A stretch of DNA of 64,000 nt, from positions 1 through 64,000 of the forward strand of contig JAGRJD010000001.1 in assembly GCA_020442915.1 (NCBI GenBank), given 5' to 3'. Below the pieces are notes generated by a model. The model had not been told where the DNA came from, ran no database searches, and was given only the letters and a program-made list of their open reading frames with translations. The DNA comes from Thiothrix sp. GTDB lineage: Bacteria; Pseudomonadota; Gammaproteobacteria; Thiotrichales; Thiotrichaceae. Position 1 is the stretch's first letter. Each line of letters starts with the position of its first letter. This document shows positions 55,638 to 63,583 of this stretch, one piece after another. The translations under genes and the position numbers were made by a program.

Positions 55638-58600
55638 TCATTGACCACCCGACGGTGATACCGGTGCCTGCGGCTGTGCAGGTGGCGGGTTTTGCGGCTG
55701 TACAGGCTGCCGGGGTACCGCAGTCCTGCTGATCCGCAACGGTAGGGACTTCCACAAGCCGCCCGCATTGATGGCCCGCCAGCCGTGCCGCAGCCAGCCC
55801 AGCACCGAAAATGCCAGCCACAAGGCCCAGGCCAGCATCAGCACCCGATAGATCCACAAGGGGGCACTGACCAGATCAGGCTGCGGCAGGACTGTCCCGG
55901 TACGATCCTGGTACCAGTTCAGGGCATAGGTACTGGAACCATTACCGGCAATCTGCATTTCCGGTCGCCCCAGCAGGCCATTGGCCACCGCCCCCATCAG
56001 GATCAGCAGCGCCACCAGCGTCAGCCCGGCCAGCAGGACCTGCATCAGGTTGAACTGCCACTCACGCAGCTGCAGCTGCTGTTTCTCACGCCAGCTGATG
56101 GCCATCAGCCACGCGGCCACCACGATCATCAAGGGGGTGGCGGTCTGGCTCAGCCCCACCGCCAGCAACAGCCACTGCCAGCCTTTCAGGGGCGTGAGCC
56201 CGGAACGCCCGAGCAGAAAGGCCAGAATGGCCAGTACCAGCAGCACACCCCAGAACAGCACCGCCGGCCCCATGGCCGGTCCACCGGTCCACAGAATCCA
56301 GCGCTCCTGTGACGGTTCAATACGGGCACGGGCATTGACGCTCGGCAGGCCGGTATCCACCGCCGGGAACCGGTACCGGAATCCGGCCGGTTCCGGATCG
56401 CGCCATTCCAGCACCACCTGCTGCTCACCCGGCTTCAGGCTCACGGTGATGCGGTTGTCCGTATTCTGCAGCTGCTGCTGCACGTCATCAACCCGCAGCT
56501 GCTGTACCCGGGCACCGACCGGCAGCTGGATATCATGACGCACGCCCCGGCTGCTCAGGATTGCCAGCGTCAGCTTCACGTCACTGGCACGCTTGCCGGC
56601 GCTGACCTCAAGCTGGCTGCTGCGGATGGTGACGGTCTGACCCGGCAGGCCTTTGGGACGACTCAGGTTCAGCACCAGCGTCTCACCCGGCCAGGGCAGC
56701 CACTCAGGCACGGTGAAACTGCCTTCCTCGACAAAACGGTTCACCGGAATGCCTTCTGGCTCCAGATGCCAGACCGGGCTGACCGCTACCGACCAGCGCT
56801 CCAGAAAATCGGCGGAATCCACCGCCTTCAATTCCAGTTGCTCCCCGAGTGGCAGGCGTGAAGACCAAGAAGCCTCATCCTGCCCTGCCCCCAGACTGAT
56901 GCGGATGTGCTGGTTACGGACCTCCTGCTGCTCGCTCATGGGCTGCTCGCCCGGCAACAGCGGAATGTTCAGGGTCAGGGGCAGGTCCGGTGGCGACAGG
57001 CGCGTGATGCGGGTTTCCACATACCACTCCAGCCCCAGATTCAGACGGCGCTCGATACGCACAAACACCGGCAGGATGCTCTGCTGCTCCGCCAGTCCCT
57101 GCCCGGTGCCGGACTGCACCCGGTTGAGCTGCAACTGTGACTCCGGCACACCGTCATCCTTGACCCCCTCGAGGGTCCAGTTCGGGTCCTGACTGCGCCA
57201 CACCACCTGATGCGGCTTCAAGGGCAGCAGCAGCGGCACCGAATTACGGGCCGGCAGCACCCCGCTCAGCTGCACCTGATGCAGGCCCTGCGGCACCTGC
57301 ATCCACAGGGTCTGACGCTCATCACGGCGCAGGGCTTGCACCCGCTCCCCGTCCATCAGCACCTGCTGCGGCATCCAGGTATCCTGCTGCCCGGACAGCG
57401 GAATGGCGGTATCGGTGGCAGCATGCACCCGCAGCATCAGGTTCAGACGGTTGTCGGTAACCAGAATCTGCATCTGTTCAATCTGGGCACAATCCGGCTG
57501 GCACTCGGGTGCACGGATCAGGCGCTGCTTCAGCTCCTGCAACAGCTCCGGCCCCGGCAGCGTTGCCGCCCGCCCGATGGCCGGCAGCAGCAGCGGCAGA
57601 ACCGCCAGCAGCCCCAGCACCGGCAGGTGTTTGCGCCAGGCCTTCCAGTCCGGCAGTGGCGGCAGCCATTTCAGCGGGCCACTCCCGTGTTTTACGGCAC
57701 CGGACGCCTCCCCGCCCAGGTCCGCCAGCCGCCAGCTCAGCCCCAGCAACAGCAGAATGCCCAGCAGTTTGATGAACAGATTGAGCCGTGGCCCGATCAG
57801 CCACAGACGGCTGGTTTCATCCGGACGTACCGGCCCGGACCAGTTCAGGCCCACGCTGCGCCACCCCCGCCAGTCCGGCAGTCCCGGTCCGGTCTGTACC
57901 ACACTGTTGGGGTCCATGGCACTGAGGTCCACCTGCTGGCGATAGGATTTTTTGGACAGCGATGCAGACGGTTTCATGACTGGTGCCGGTGGTGGTGCCG
58001 GCATCTGCCGGCCTGACGCATACTCATCCATGGCCTGTCCCTCCCTCTGCACCCTGTCCATGTTCATCTCCACCTCGGGTGCGATACCGGTCTGGGGCAC
58101 TGAAGCCTGCTGATAGGCATCGCCGCCGAAATCACTGTAACCGCCCTGCTCCAGCTGCGGGTACAGGCCGACACGTACGGTCTGGATCATGTAGGGCACC
58201 AGCACCAGTACGATCAGCAGCAGGCTGAACCAGCGGTAATAACCCAGCCACTGCTTCAGGTGCCCGGCAGGCAGCACGCGCCACAAGGCCAGCACCGCCA
58301 GCAGGTTGAGCCAGACAAAGCGCGGGGCACCGGCCTCCTGCCACACCAGCGCCAGCGCCAGCAGCGCAAACGTGCCCCAGGGCCAGCCATACAGATAGCC
58401 GACGGCCAGCGCGATGATCAGTACCAGAAACAGATCCAGTAGACTCCACGCCATCAGCCAGCTGGCCGGCACATTGTCGGTCCCGGAAGCAGCAAACAGC
58501 TGCCAGCCCGGCGGCAGGTACAGCGTGGTCTGCACCGACTTCAGGTCCTGCTGCCAGCCACTCACCGGCGGCTGCGAGCGGCTGCCCTCATAACGGCTTT

Positions 58601-59870
58601 CCGCCTCCAGATTGATCCGGGCCTTGCGGATTTCCACCCCGGCACTGTTGTCCTGCCCGCCTTCCGTGATGAACTGCGGCTGGCCATCAATGCGGACCCG
58701 GCCCAGCTTCAGTGCCGGCAGCACCCCCAGACGTGACTGCTGCTGCAGCTGCCCGCTCAGCCGGTCCTGCAGGGTATAACCGCCGCCATCAAAATCCAGC
58801 CACAGGTTGCGCACCAGATTCAGCTCGTTGCTGCCCTCAGGCACGGCCCCGCGCTGCACCACGTTCAGGCTCAGGCTGTCTCCGGCACTCAGGAGATAGG
58901 CCGGCAGGGATTTCCAGTCACCCGGCAGCAGGGTCTGGTTCGGATCAATACTGGGGGCACCGCTGACCTCGACCTGGCGCACCTGCGGATCGGCAGCCAA
59001 TACCCAGACCTCCTGTGTCGGCCAGGGTTCCTGACTTGCCGGCAGGGCGAAGCGGGTCTGATCGCCCACGGCGCGCCCGCTGATTTCCAGGGTCCATTCA
59101 CCGGGGCGCAACTGCACCTGCAGCCCCTGCCTGCCATCCAGCCGGGTCGGCAGGGAACTCTCAATCCGCAGCGGAATCATGCCATCCAGCAGTACCGGGG
59201 CCAGCACCGCATTGCGCTGCTTGCCGGACACGCGCAGGCGGATGGAGGTCAGCACCTCGACCGGGTGCGAATCCAGCACCTTGCGGAATACCTGCACATC
59301 CAGATCATCCTGTGCCACTTCGGTATTGTCCCCCGCCATCAGCCAGAGCTGGCCCTGGGCATTGAAATTGGGGTGGGCCACCGGCTGGCTGTTCACCTGC
59401 AGGCTGACCAGCCCGGATGCCGGTGTCACTGCCAGCGTGCGTGGCAGCTTGTCCCAGCTGAACTCCCCCTGGATCACATGCGGTCCCGCTGCCAGCCGGA
59501 CCTGCGGCACCCCGTCACGCGCCTGTACCAGCAGCGCCTGATTATCGTCATTGCGCACATTCTGCGGCCAGTGGGTACTGTCGCCGGGCAGCTGCACCAG
59601 CACCTCCCCGAACACCTGCCACTGCTGACGGAAAGTACCACCCTTCTCATTCAGGTGCAGCTCCAGGGTCGAGGGCCAGCTGCACTGGCGCACTTCAGCA
59701 TCAAACTGCCACGGACAGTCGAGGGTGGTTTCATCCTGCAGCACCCAGTCCACCCAGGGCTTGAGCGGCTCCGGCACCTGAGCGCGCTCCAGCGGGACCG
59801 CCCACAGCGACAGGGGGAGCATGAGGTACAGCAAACAAAACAGCAGACATGACAGGAAACGGATTTGCAT
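55638..59870 (-). CDS. Very large inner-membrane protein of unknown function
   Basis: 1410 residues; not recognised. Signal peptide 1-24 (FLSCLLFCLLYLMLPLSLWA). A first periplasmic beta-rich region to about residue 455 includes GPHVIQGEFSWDKLPRTLAVTPASGLVSL. Membrane cluster one follows at about 460-570 (LLDLFLVLIIALAVGYLYGW, LLIVLVLVPYMIQTV), then a Pro-rich cytoplasmic or periplasmic stretch (MPAPPPAPVMKPS), two more segments near 740 and 790, and a second large beta-rich region (LTLNIPLLPGEQPMSEQ). A final cluster of four segments (VLFWGVLLVLAILAFLLGRSG, LIVVAAWLMAISW...) ends with a Pro/Gln-rich tail. The alternation of large beta domains and membrane bundles suggests an envelope stress, sensing or transport role; this is inference. 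It appears to be a single-gene unit. Confidence 0.75.
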   Translation of the reverse strand: MQIRFLSCLLFCLLYLMLPLSLWAVPLERAQVPEPLKPWVDWVLQDETTLDCPWQFDAEVRQCSWPSTLELHLNEKGGTFRQQWQVFGEVLVQLPGDSTHWPQNVRNDDNQALLVQARDGVPQVRLAAGPHVIQGEFSWDKLPRTLAVTPASGLVSLQVNSQPVAHPNFNAQGQLWLMAGDNTEVAQDDLDVQVFRKVLDSHPVEVLTSIRLRVSGKQRNAVLAPVLLDGMIPLRIESSLPTRLDGRQGLQVQLRPGEWTLEISGRAVGDQTRFALPASQEPWPTQEVWVLAADPQVRQVEVSGAPSIDPNQTLLPGDWKSLPAYLLSAGDSLSLNVVQRGAVPEGSNELNLVRNLWLDFDGGGYTLQDRLSGQLQQQSRLGVLPALKLGRVRIDGQPQFITEGGQDNSAGVEIRKARINLEAESRYEGSRSQPPVSGWQQDLKSVQTTLYLPPGWQLFAASGTDNVPASWLMAWSLLDLFLVLIIALAVGYLYGWPWGTFALLALALVWQEAGAPRFVWLNLLAVLALWRVLPAGHLKQWLGYYRWFSLLLIVLVLVPYMIQTVRVGLYPQLEQGGYSDFGGDAYQQASVPQTGIAPEVEMNMDRVQREGQAMDEYASGRQMPAPPPAPVMKPSASLSKKSYRQQVDLSAMDPNSVVQTGPGLPDWRGWRSVGLNWSGPVRPDETSRLWLIGPRLNLFIKLLGILLLLGLSWRLADLGGEASGAVKHGSGPLKWLPPLPDWKAWRKHLPVLGLLAVLPLLLPAIGRAATLPGPELLQELKQRLIRAPECQPDCAQIEQMQILVTDNRLNLMLRVHAATDTAIPLSGQQDTWMPQQVLMDGERVQALRRDERQTLWMQVPQGLHQVQLSGVLPARNSVPLLLPLKPHQVVWRSQDPNWTLEGVKDDGVPESQLQLNRVQSGTGQGLAEQQSILPVFVRIERRLNLGLEWYVETRITRLSPPDLPLTLNIPLLPGEQPMSEQQEVRNQHIRISLGAGQDEASWSSRLPLGEQLELKAVDSADFLERWSVAVSPVWHLEPEGIPVNRFVEEGSFTVPEWLPWPGETLVLNLSRPKGLPGQTVTIRSSQLEVSAGKRASDVKLTLAILSSRGVRHDIQLPVGARVQQLRVDDVQQQLQNTDNRITVSLKPGEQQVVLEWRDPEPAGFRYRFPAVDTGLPSVNARARIEPSQERWILWTGGPAMGPAVLFWGVLLVLAILAFLLGRSGLTPLKGWQWLLLAVGLSQTATPLMIVVAAWLMAISWREKQQLQLREWQFNLMQVLLAGLTLVALLILMGAVANGLLGRPEMQIAGNGSSTYALNWYQDRTGTVLPQPDLVSAPLWIYRVLMLAWALWLAFSVLGWLRHGWRAINAGGLWKSLPLRISRTAVPRQPVQPQNPPPAQPQAPVSPSGGQ

Positions 59871-59992
59871 GGTGGTTCGGTCCGGTTATTGGTAATGGCC
59901 AGCAGCCCGACCCGGCGGAAAACGCGCAAGCCGCCCGCCGGATACCTGATTGCTATGACCCAAGCTTATGCCAGAAAGTTTATTCCCCCACC

Positions 59993-60544
59993 CTACCACA
60001 TCAGGTCGTCCGGTACCTGGAACGCGGCATACGGATCGTCCTCATCCGGGCTATCATCAGTGCGGGTGTTGAGTACCAGAATGGCACTGGTATCGCGCTG
60101 CATGATTTTTTCGGCCACGCCCTTGGGTACCAGCTCATACCCCCGGTCCAGCCGGGCAATCGCCAGCAGGCCCGCTGCCACCTGCTCACGCAGTCTGCCA
60201 GCCATGCGCAGCTCCTTGATCCGGCTGCCATCGGCGAACTGGTAAACGGCTTCATCACTGAGGCGCGCCACCCGGTTCATGGCCACCAGCTGACGGATCT
60301 GGGCCTGGATCGCACGCTGCCCAGCGGCTTCACGCTGCTGGCGGTTGAGTTCACGCGAGCGCTCGGCCTGTGCCTTGCGGGCCTGCTCGGCTGCAGCCTG
60401 TGCCCCGTCGGCAGGCTCCGGCTCCTGATCCTTCTTGCCCTTGGCGGTTTTCTGGTGCGCCTTCCTGCGCAGCTCACGCTCAGCCTGATCGGCTTTGGAT
60501 TTGTCCACCAGACCGGCCTTCAACAACTGATCCTTGAGTGACAT
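59993..60544 (-). CDS. DUF2058 family protein (YaiL-like)
   Basis: 183 residues: MSLKDQLLKAGLVDKSKADQAERELRRKAHQK at the N-terminus, a charged coiled coil (AEQARKAQAERSRELNRQQREAAGQR), and the conserved C-terminal half (QIRQLVAMNRVARLSDEAVYQFADGSRIKELRM). This is the YaiL/DUF2058 family, proposed to be nucleic-acid or ribosome associated; function is unproven. Confidence 0.9.
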   Translation of the reverse strand: MSLKDQLLKAGLVDKSKADQAERELRRKAHQKTAKGKKDQEPEPADGAQAAAEQARKAQAERSRELNRQQREAAGQRAIQAQIRQLVAMNRVARLSDEAVYQFADGSRIKELRMAGRLREQVAAGLLAIARLDRGYELVPKGVAEKIMQRDTSAILVLNTRTDDSPDEDDPYAAFQVPDDLMW

Positions 60545-60691
60545 GTCAATACCCCGCTGTGTCGGAATGCTTCAAATTTCCGGAAACTATAGCGCAACTC
60601 TGAAGCACCCGGTACTGGCCAGCACAGGCCGGTTTTGGCTATGCTGTGTAATGGGTCAGTCATCGACCCGGAAAATGGCTAGGGAGAAAGG

Positions 60692-61012
60692 ATGTACAAC
60701 CTCAAATGGACCGATGAGGAAAAACAGCTGGCACGCAGTCTGTTCGACAACTGTCATCAGGCCGAACTGGAACACATGATGGCGGAGCTCAAGCAGCGTG
60801 CCGCCAGCATCAACACCCCGGAAGACATGTGGGCACTGCTCAATGACCTGAATCAGAGGCAGCGCGAAATCCAGTACAAATACGGTGATTACCGCTATTC
60901 CCAGCTGATCCTGCTATTCGGCAGGCTGGTGCGTGAGGGGCATCTGAAAATGGAGCAGCTGGAAAACCTGTCGGAGGACAAGCTGGTTTATATCCGCCGT
61001 ATCGTGGAATAG
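60692..61012 (+). CDS. Fluorescence recovery protein (FRP)-like protein
   Basis: 106 residues, all helical. The whole length aligns by eye with cyanobacterial FRP as I recall the Synechocystis protein: ELEHMMAELKQRAASINTPEDMW against its ELDGLLATVQAQASQI...DDLW segment, then KYGDYRYSQLILLFGRLVREG against KYDDRQSVIIFVFAQLLQEG. FRP detaches orange carotenoid protein (OCP) from phycobilisomes. Here the tryptophan is kept (W47), but positions matching the OCP-contact residues H53, D54 and R60 are L50, N51 and Q57, and no OCP gene is present, so a different partner is expected. FRP-like proteins are known in non-photosynthetic bacteria. GGGAG precedes the ATG. It is convergent with the minus-strand RNA. 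Confidence 0.75.
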   Translation: MYNLKWTDEEKQLARSLFDNCHQAELEHMMAELKQRAASINTPEDMWALLNDLNQRQREIQYKYGDYRYSQLILLFGRLVREGHLKMEQLENLSEDKLVYIRRIVE

Positions 61013-61035
61013 GGCCAGCTTCCGGCAGCGTCAGA

Positions 61036-61306
61036 TGAAAAACCCCGCACAAGGCGGGGTTCAGGGGCTTCCAACATGAAGGCATGGGGAACCATCGCTT
61101 CCTCAAACGATTCAGGAGTCTTGCAGTTATCCCCCTGCGGACAGGGGGAATCACTGTGGGGATGCAGCATCTTGTTGTTATTGATGTTTCAGGCTGCCTT
61201 GTCCCCGGAGGGCTTGCTTGTCAAACTTGTTGTTATTGGTTTTTTCAGTCTTTGTTATTGTTGTTCTGGGGTTTGTTGTTGTTATTCTGTTTCTTGTTCT
61301 TCTTGC
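61036..61306 (-). ncRNA. Predicted CrcZ-like Hfq/Crc-sequestering small RNA
   Basis: About 270 nt, transcribed leftward from a predicted start at 61306. Five A-rich blocks follow each other on the minus strand, each containing AAnAAnAA motifs: at 61306-61290 (AAGAAGAACAAGAA), 61288-61272 (AATAACAACAACAAA), 61267-61251 (AACAACAATAACAAA), 61237-61226 and 61182-61171 (both AATAACAACAAG). Between the last block and the terminator is a perfect 7-bp hairpin with a tetraloop (61131-61148), and the RNA ends with the intrinsic terminator at 61037-61061. In Pseudomonas, CrcZ, CrcY and CrcX have this make-up: sigma-54 promoter plus five or six such motifs that bind Hfq with Crc and relieve catabolite repression. 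No protein-like frame explains the stretch on either strand. Those RNAs are 350-400 nt, so this one is shorter. Confidence 0.78.
61037..61061 (-). terminator. Intrinsic terminator of the CrcZ-like RNA
   Basis: On the minus strand AACCCCGC-CTTGT-GCGGGGTT is followed by TTTTTC-type sequence (the A-run at 61038-61042). This is a canonical 8-bp stem, 5-nt loop and T-tract. In the opposite direction it may also stop transcription of the convergent FRP-like gene, although the T-tract is poor there. Confidence 0.8.
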
Positions 61307-61316
61307 CAGTAACTGT

Positions 61317-61332
61317 TGCAACCCCCATGCCA
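61317..61332 (-). promoter_or_regulatory. Sigma-54 (-24/-12) promoter of the CrcZ-like RNA
   Basis: Read leftward, TGGCATGGGGGTTGCA matches the RpoN consensus TGGCAC-N5-TTGCW at 10 of 11 defined positions, with GG and GC separated by exactly 10 nt. The -12 C at 61318 predicts initiation at 61306, directly at the first A-rich block. Confidence 0.78.
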
Positions 61333-61413
61333 GCCTGGCCAGAAACGCACCAAGCCAATGAATTTATTGAATAAATCAAAAAAATCATCACCAGCAATGC
61401 AACTGCTGCCAGG

Positions 61414-61492
61414 TGACAGTTTGTCAGTTTCTGCCGTCACGGCAGCTGTCTGTGGCGGCATGTGACAGACTTGTGCCGTGTCGAGCGACACG
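61414..61492. promoter_or_regulatory. Cluster of three inverted repeats, possible enhancer sites
   Basis: TGACA-GTT-TGTCA (61414-61426), GTCTGT-N11-ACAGAC (61448-61470) and CGTGTCG-AG-CGACACG (61477-61492) lie 82-175 bp upstream of the -24/-12 promoter, the usual distance for bacterial enhancer-binding proteins such as CbrB or NtrC. They could instead serve the rightward DUF2889 gene that starts at 61548. Confidence 0.5.
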
Positions 61493-61547
61493 GGTAGACT
61501 GCGCCGTACCATGCACTCATGCTGCCACCTCATCAAGGAACAGGACC

Positions 61548-62165
61548 ATGCCATTATCGCCGCCACAAGCACGCCAGCTCATTCACACCCGCACCGTCAC
61601 CTGCCAGGGTTATGAACGGGAAGACGGACTCTGGGACATTGAAGGGCATATGGTGGATACCAAAAGTTACAGCTTTCCCAACCGGGACCGGGGCGGACGG
61701 ATCCAGGCCGGTGAACCCCTGCATGGCATGCGGATCCGCCTGACCATTGACACCGACCTGCTGATCCACGCTGCTGAACAAAGCACCGACTTCGCCCCTC
61801 ATGCCTACTGCCATGAGGTACCCCATTTTGTACACGGTCTGGTCGGCCAGCGTATCGGCCCCGGCTGGACCCAGCGCTGCAAGAACCTGATGGGCGGCAG
61901 CAGCGGCTGCACCCATATCACCGAGCTGCTCGGCCCCATGGCAACCACGGCTTATCAGACCCTGGTCAAGGTCCACTTCCGCAAAACCACGCAACCAGAA
62001 ACCGCGCCCGCGGCCACAACAGAAACAGACAGCAACCGGAAACCCCGTTTCATCGGCAGCTGCCATGCCCTGCAGGAAAGCAGCCCGGTCGTGCGTGATC
62101 ATTATCCGCACTGCTACCGTGCTCCGGCGCCGGAAACCGGTGCACAGACCCGCAGCGCTCCCTGA
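61548..62165 (+). CDS. DUF2889 domain-containing protein
   Basis: 205 residues. The start MPLSPPQARQLIHTRTVTCQGYEREDGLWDIEGHMVDTKSY and the block VPHFVHGLVGQRIGPGWTQRCKNLMGGSSGCTHITELLGPMATTAYQTL are the DUF2889 signature; conserved Cys and His residues (CKNLMGGSSGCTH) suggest a metal or cofactor site. Function is unknown. AAGGA upstream supports the ATG at 61548 rather than the frame opening at 61413, which would run through the inverted repeats. Confidence 0.85.
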   Translation: MPLSPPQARQLIHTRTVTCQGYEREDGLWDIEGHMVDTKSYSFPNRDRGGRIQAGEPLHGMRIRLTIDTDLLIHAAEQSTDFAPHAYCHEVPHFVHGLVGQRIGPGWTQRCKNLMGGSSGCTHITELLGPMATTAYQTLVKVHFRKTTQPETAPAATTETDSNRKPRFIGSCHALQESSPVVRDHYPHCYRAPAPETGAQTRSAP

Positions 62166-62239
62166 CTGCCCGCCGCCTGCCGACAGATGCTTTTTTCCGC
62201 CAATCGCCTAAAATGGCGCTTTCACCCAAGGAGACACGT

Positions 62240-63229
62240 ATGACAACCAGCCATACAGCCCTGTCGGTTGACATCGGCGGCACCAATATCCGCTTTGGAC
62301 TGCTGGAACAGGGCCAGCCCTGCCCGGCTCACATCCAGAGCTACCCGATTGATCACTTCCCTGATCTGGCCGCCGTCATGCGTCAATACCTGGACAGCAT
62401 TCCCGGCCATGCCGTCAGCGAGGCCTGCATTGATGTGGCCACCCCCGTGACCGGCGACCGGATCAAGCTCACCAATCATGGCTGGAATTTCAGCATCACC
62501 GAGACCCGCCGCCAGTTCGGCTTCCAGCGCCTGAAGGTCATCAACGATTTTACCGCCTTGGCCCTGTCACTCCCGCTGCTGGAGCCACGGGAACTGATCC
62601 GGATCGGTGGCGGGGAGCCGGACCCCGACGGCAATATCGCCCTGCTGGGTGCCGGGACCGGGTTGGGAGTTTCCGGGCTGGTGCGGACTTCAGACGGGGA
62701 TTACCCGGTCAGCGGTGAAGGTGGACACGTGACACTCGGCGCCCGCAATGCCCGCGAGCTGGCAATTTTTCAGGCGTTCTGGGATAAATATGGCCACATG
62801 TCTGCCGAACGCTTACTGTCCGGAACCGGGCTGGGTGAATTTTATCAGGCGATCTGTCACTTGGATGGACAACCGGTGGAGGCCCTTACACCGGCGGAAA
62901 TTTCGGTTCGTGCCCTGGATGGCAGCTGCCCGCGCTGTCTGGAAGTCATGAACCTGTTCTGCGAATGGCTGGGCATCATGGCCTCCAATCTGGTCCTGAC
63001 CCTGTGGGCCACCGGGGGGGTCTACATCGGCGGCGGCATCATCCCCAAGCTGGGTGACTTCTTTCTGAACTCCGGCTTTCGTTCAGCACTGGAGACCAAA
63101 GGCCGTTTCCGCAGCCAGCTCCGGTCCGTCCCGGCCTATGTGATCATGGCTGACCAGCCTGCACTGCGGGGTGCCGCGCGGGCGCTGCACCCGAACTACG
63201 AAAAGCTCGGATTGACCCGTCGGGCCTGA
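62240..63229 (+). CDS. glk: Glucokinase
   Basis: 329 residues of the Glk family (E. coli 321). Phosphorylates glucose with ATP. The phosphate-1 motif is LSVDIGGTNIRFGLL; the glucose-binding segment includes LKVINDFTALALSLP with the catalytic Asp; LLGAGTGLGVSGLV is the phosphate-2/adenosine region; and EGGHVTLGARNARELAIFQAFWDKYGHMSAERLLSGTGL carries the sugar-binding Glu and His. IGGGIIPKLGDFFLNSGF is the C-terminal adenosine motif. AAGGAG 6 nt before the ATG at 62240 sets the start. No sugar transporter or regulator gene is adjacent. Confidence 0.94.
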   Translation: MTTSHTALSVDIGGTNIRFGLLEQGQPCPAHIQSYPIDHFPDLAAVMRQYLDSIPGHAVSEACIDVATPVTGDRIKLTNHGWNFSITETRRQFGFQRLKVINDFTALALSLPLLEPRELIRIGGGEPDPDGNIALLGAGTGLGVSGLVRTSDGDYPVSGEGGHVTLGARNARELAIFQAFWDKYGHMSAERLLSGTGLGEFYQAICHLDGQPVEALTPAEISVRALDGSCPRCLEVMNLFCEWLGIMASNLVLTLWATGGVYIGGGIIPKLGDFFLNSGFRSALETKGRFRSQLRSVPAYVIMADQPALRGAARALHPNYEKLGLTRRA

Positions 63230-63240
63230 GGCCCGGCATG

Positions 63241-63573
63241 TCAGCACCCACCACTGCTCCAGTCGGCCACAACTTGGTAATCAAGACCGCCGGCAGGACC
63301 ATGCTCCCACTCCACAGCCAGTGTGCACTGTTCCCGACCGGGATTGCAGCCGGCAGCCGGCAGGCGTGAGATTCTGGCGCTGCCATAGCGGCGTTTGCTG
63401 AACTCCAGCCGGGCACTCCGAAACACCATGCAGCTGCCCGGTGCAGACAGGCTGACGGTATCGACACCCTTGCCACCGGAACTGTTGTTGTGCTGAAAGC
63501 TGGCTGTGGCAGCATGGGCAACCCCCAGATTCAATATCAGGGTACCCAGCAGTATGATGATCCCTTTTTTCAT
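63241..63573 (-). CDS. Small secreted protein with four cysteines
   Basis: 110 residues starting MKKGIIILLGTLILNLGVAHA, a clear signal peptide. The mature part, about 89 residues, has four Cys (GSCMVF, AAGCNPGREQCTL and a terminal SGGC), which could form two disulfides in the periplasm. Not recognised. It starts 10 nt after the stop of the histidine kinase gene, so it may be part of that operon. Confidence 0.6.
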   Translation of the reverse strand: MKKGIIILLGTLILNLGVAHAATASFQHNNSSGGKGVDTVSLSAPGSCMVFRSARLEFSKRRYGSARISRLPAAGCNPGREQCTLAVEWEHGPAGGLDYQVVADWSSGGC

Positions 63574-63583
63574 GATTTTATCC

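Noticed and set aside
55785-58016. Rightward Gln/Pro/His-rich frames over the 1410-residue gene
   Set aside because: They are complements of the coding strand and have no start sites or domains.
60988-61170. Leftward 60-codon frame in the 3' part of the CrcZ-like RNA
   Set aside because: It runs through the intrinsic terminator into the convergent FRP-like gene and has no Shine-Dalgarno.
61076-61374. Rightward Cys/Leu-rich small frames within the CrcZ-like RNA interval
   Set aside because: The Cys/Leu/Val runs are translations of the TTGTTGTTATT complements of the A-rich motifs; no ribosome-binding site.
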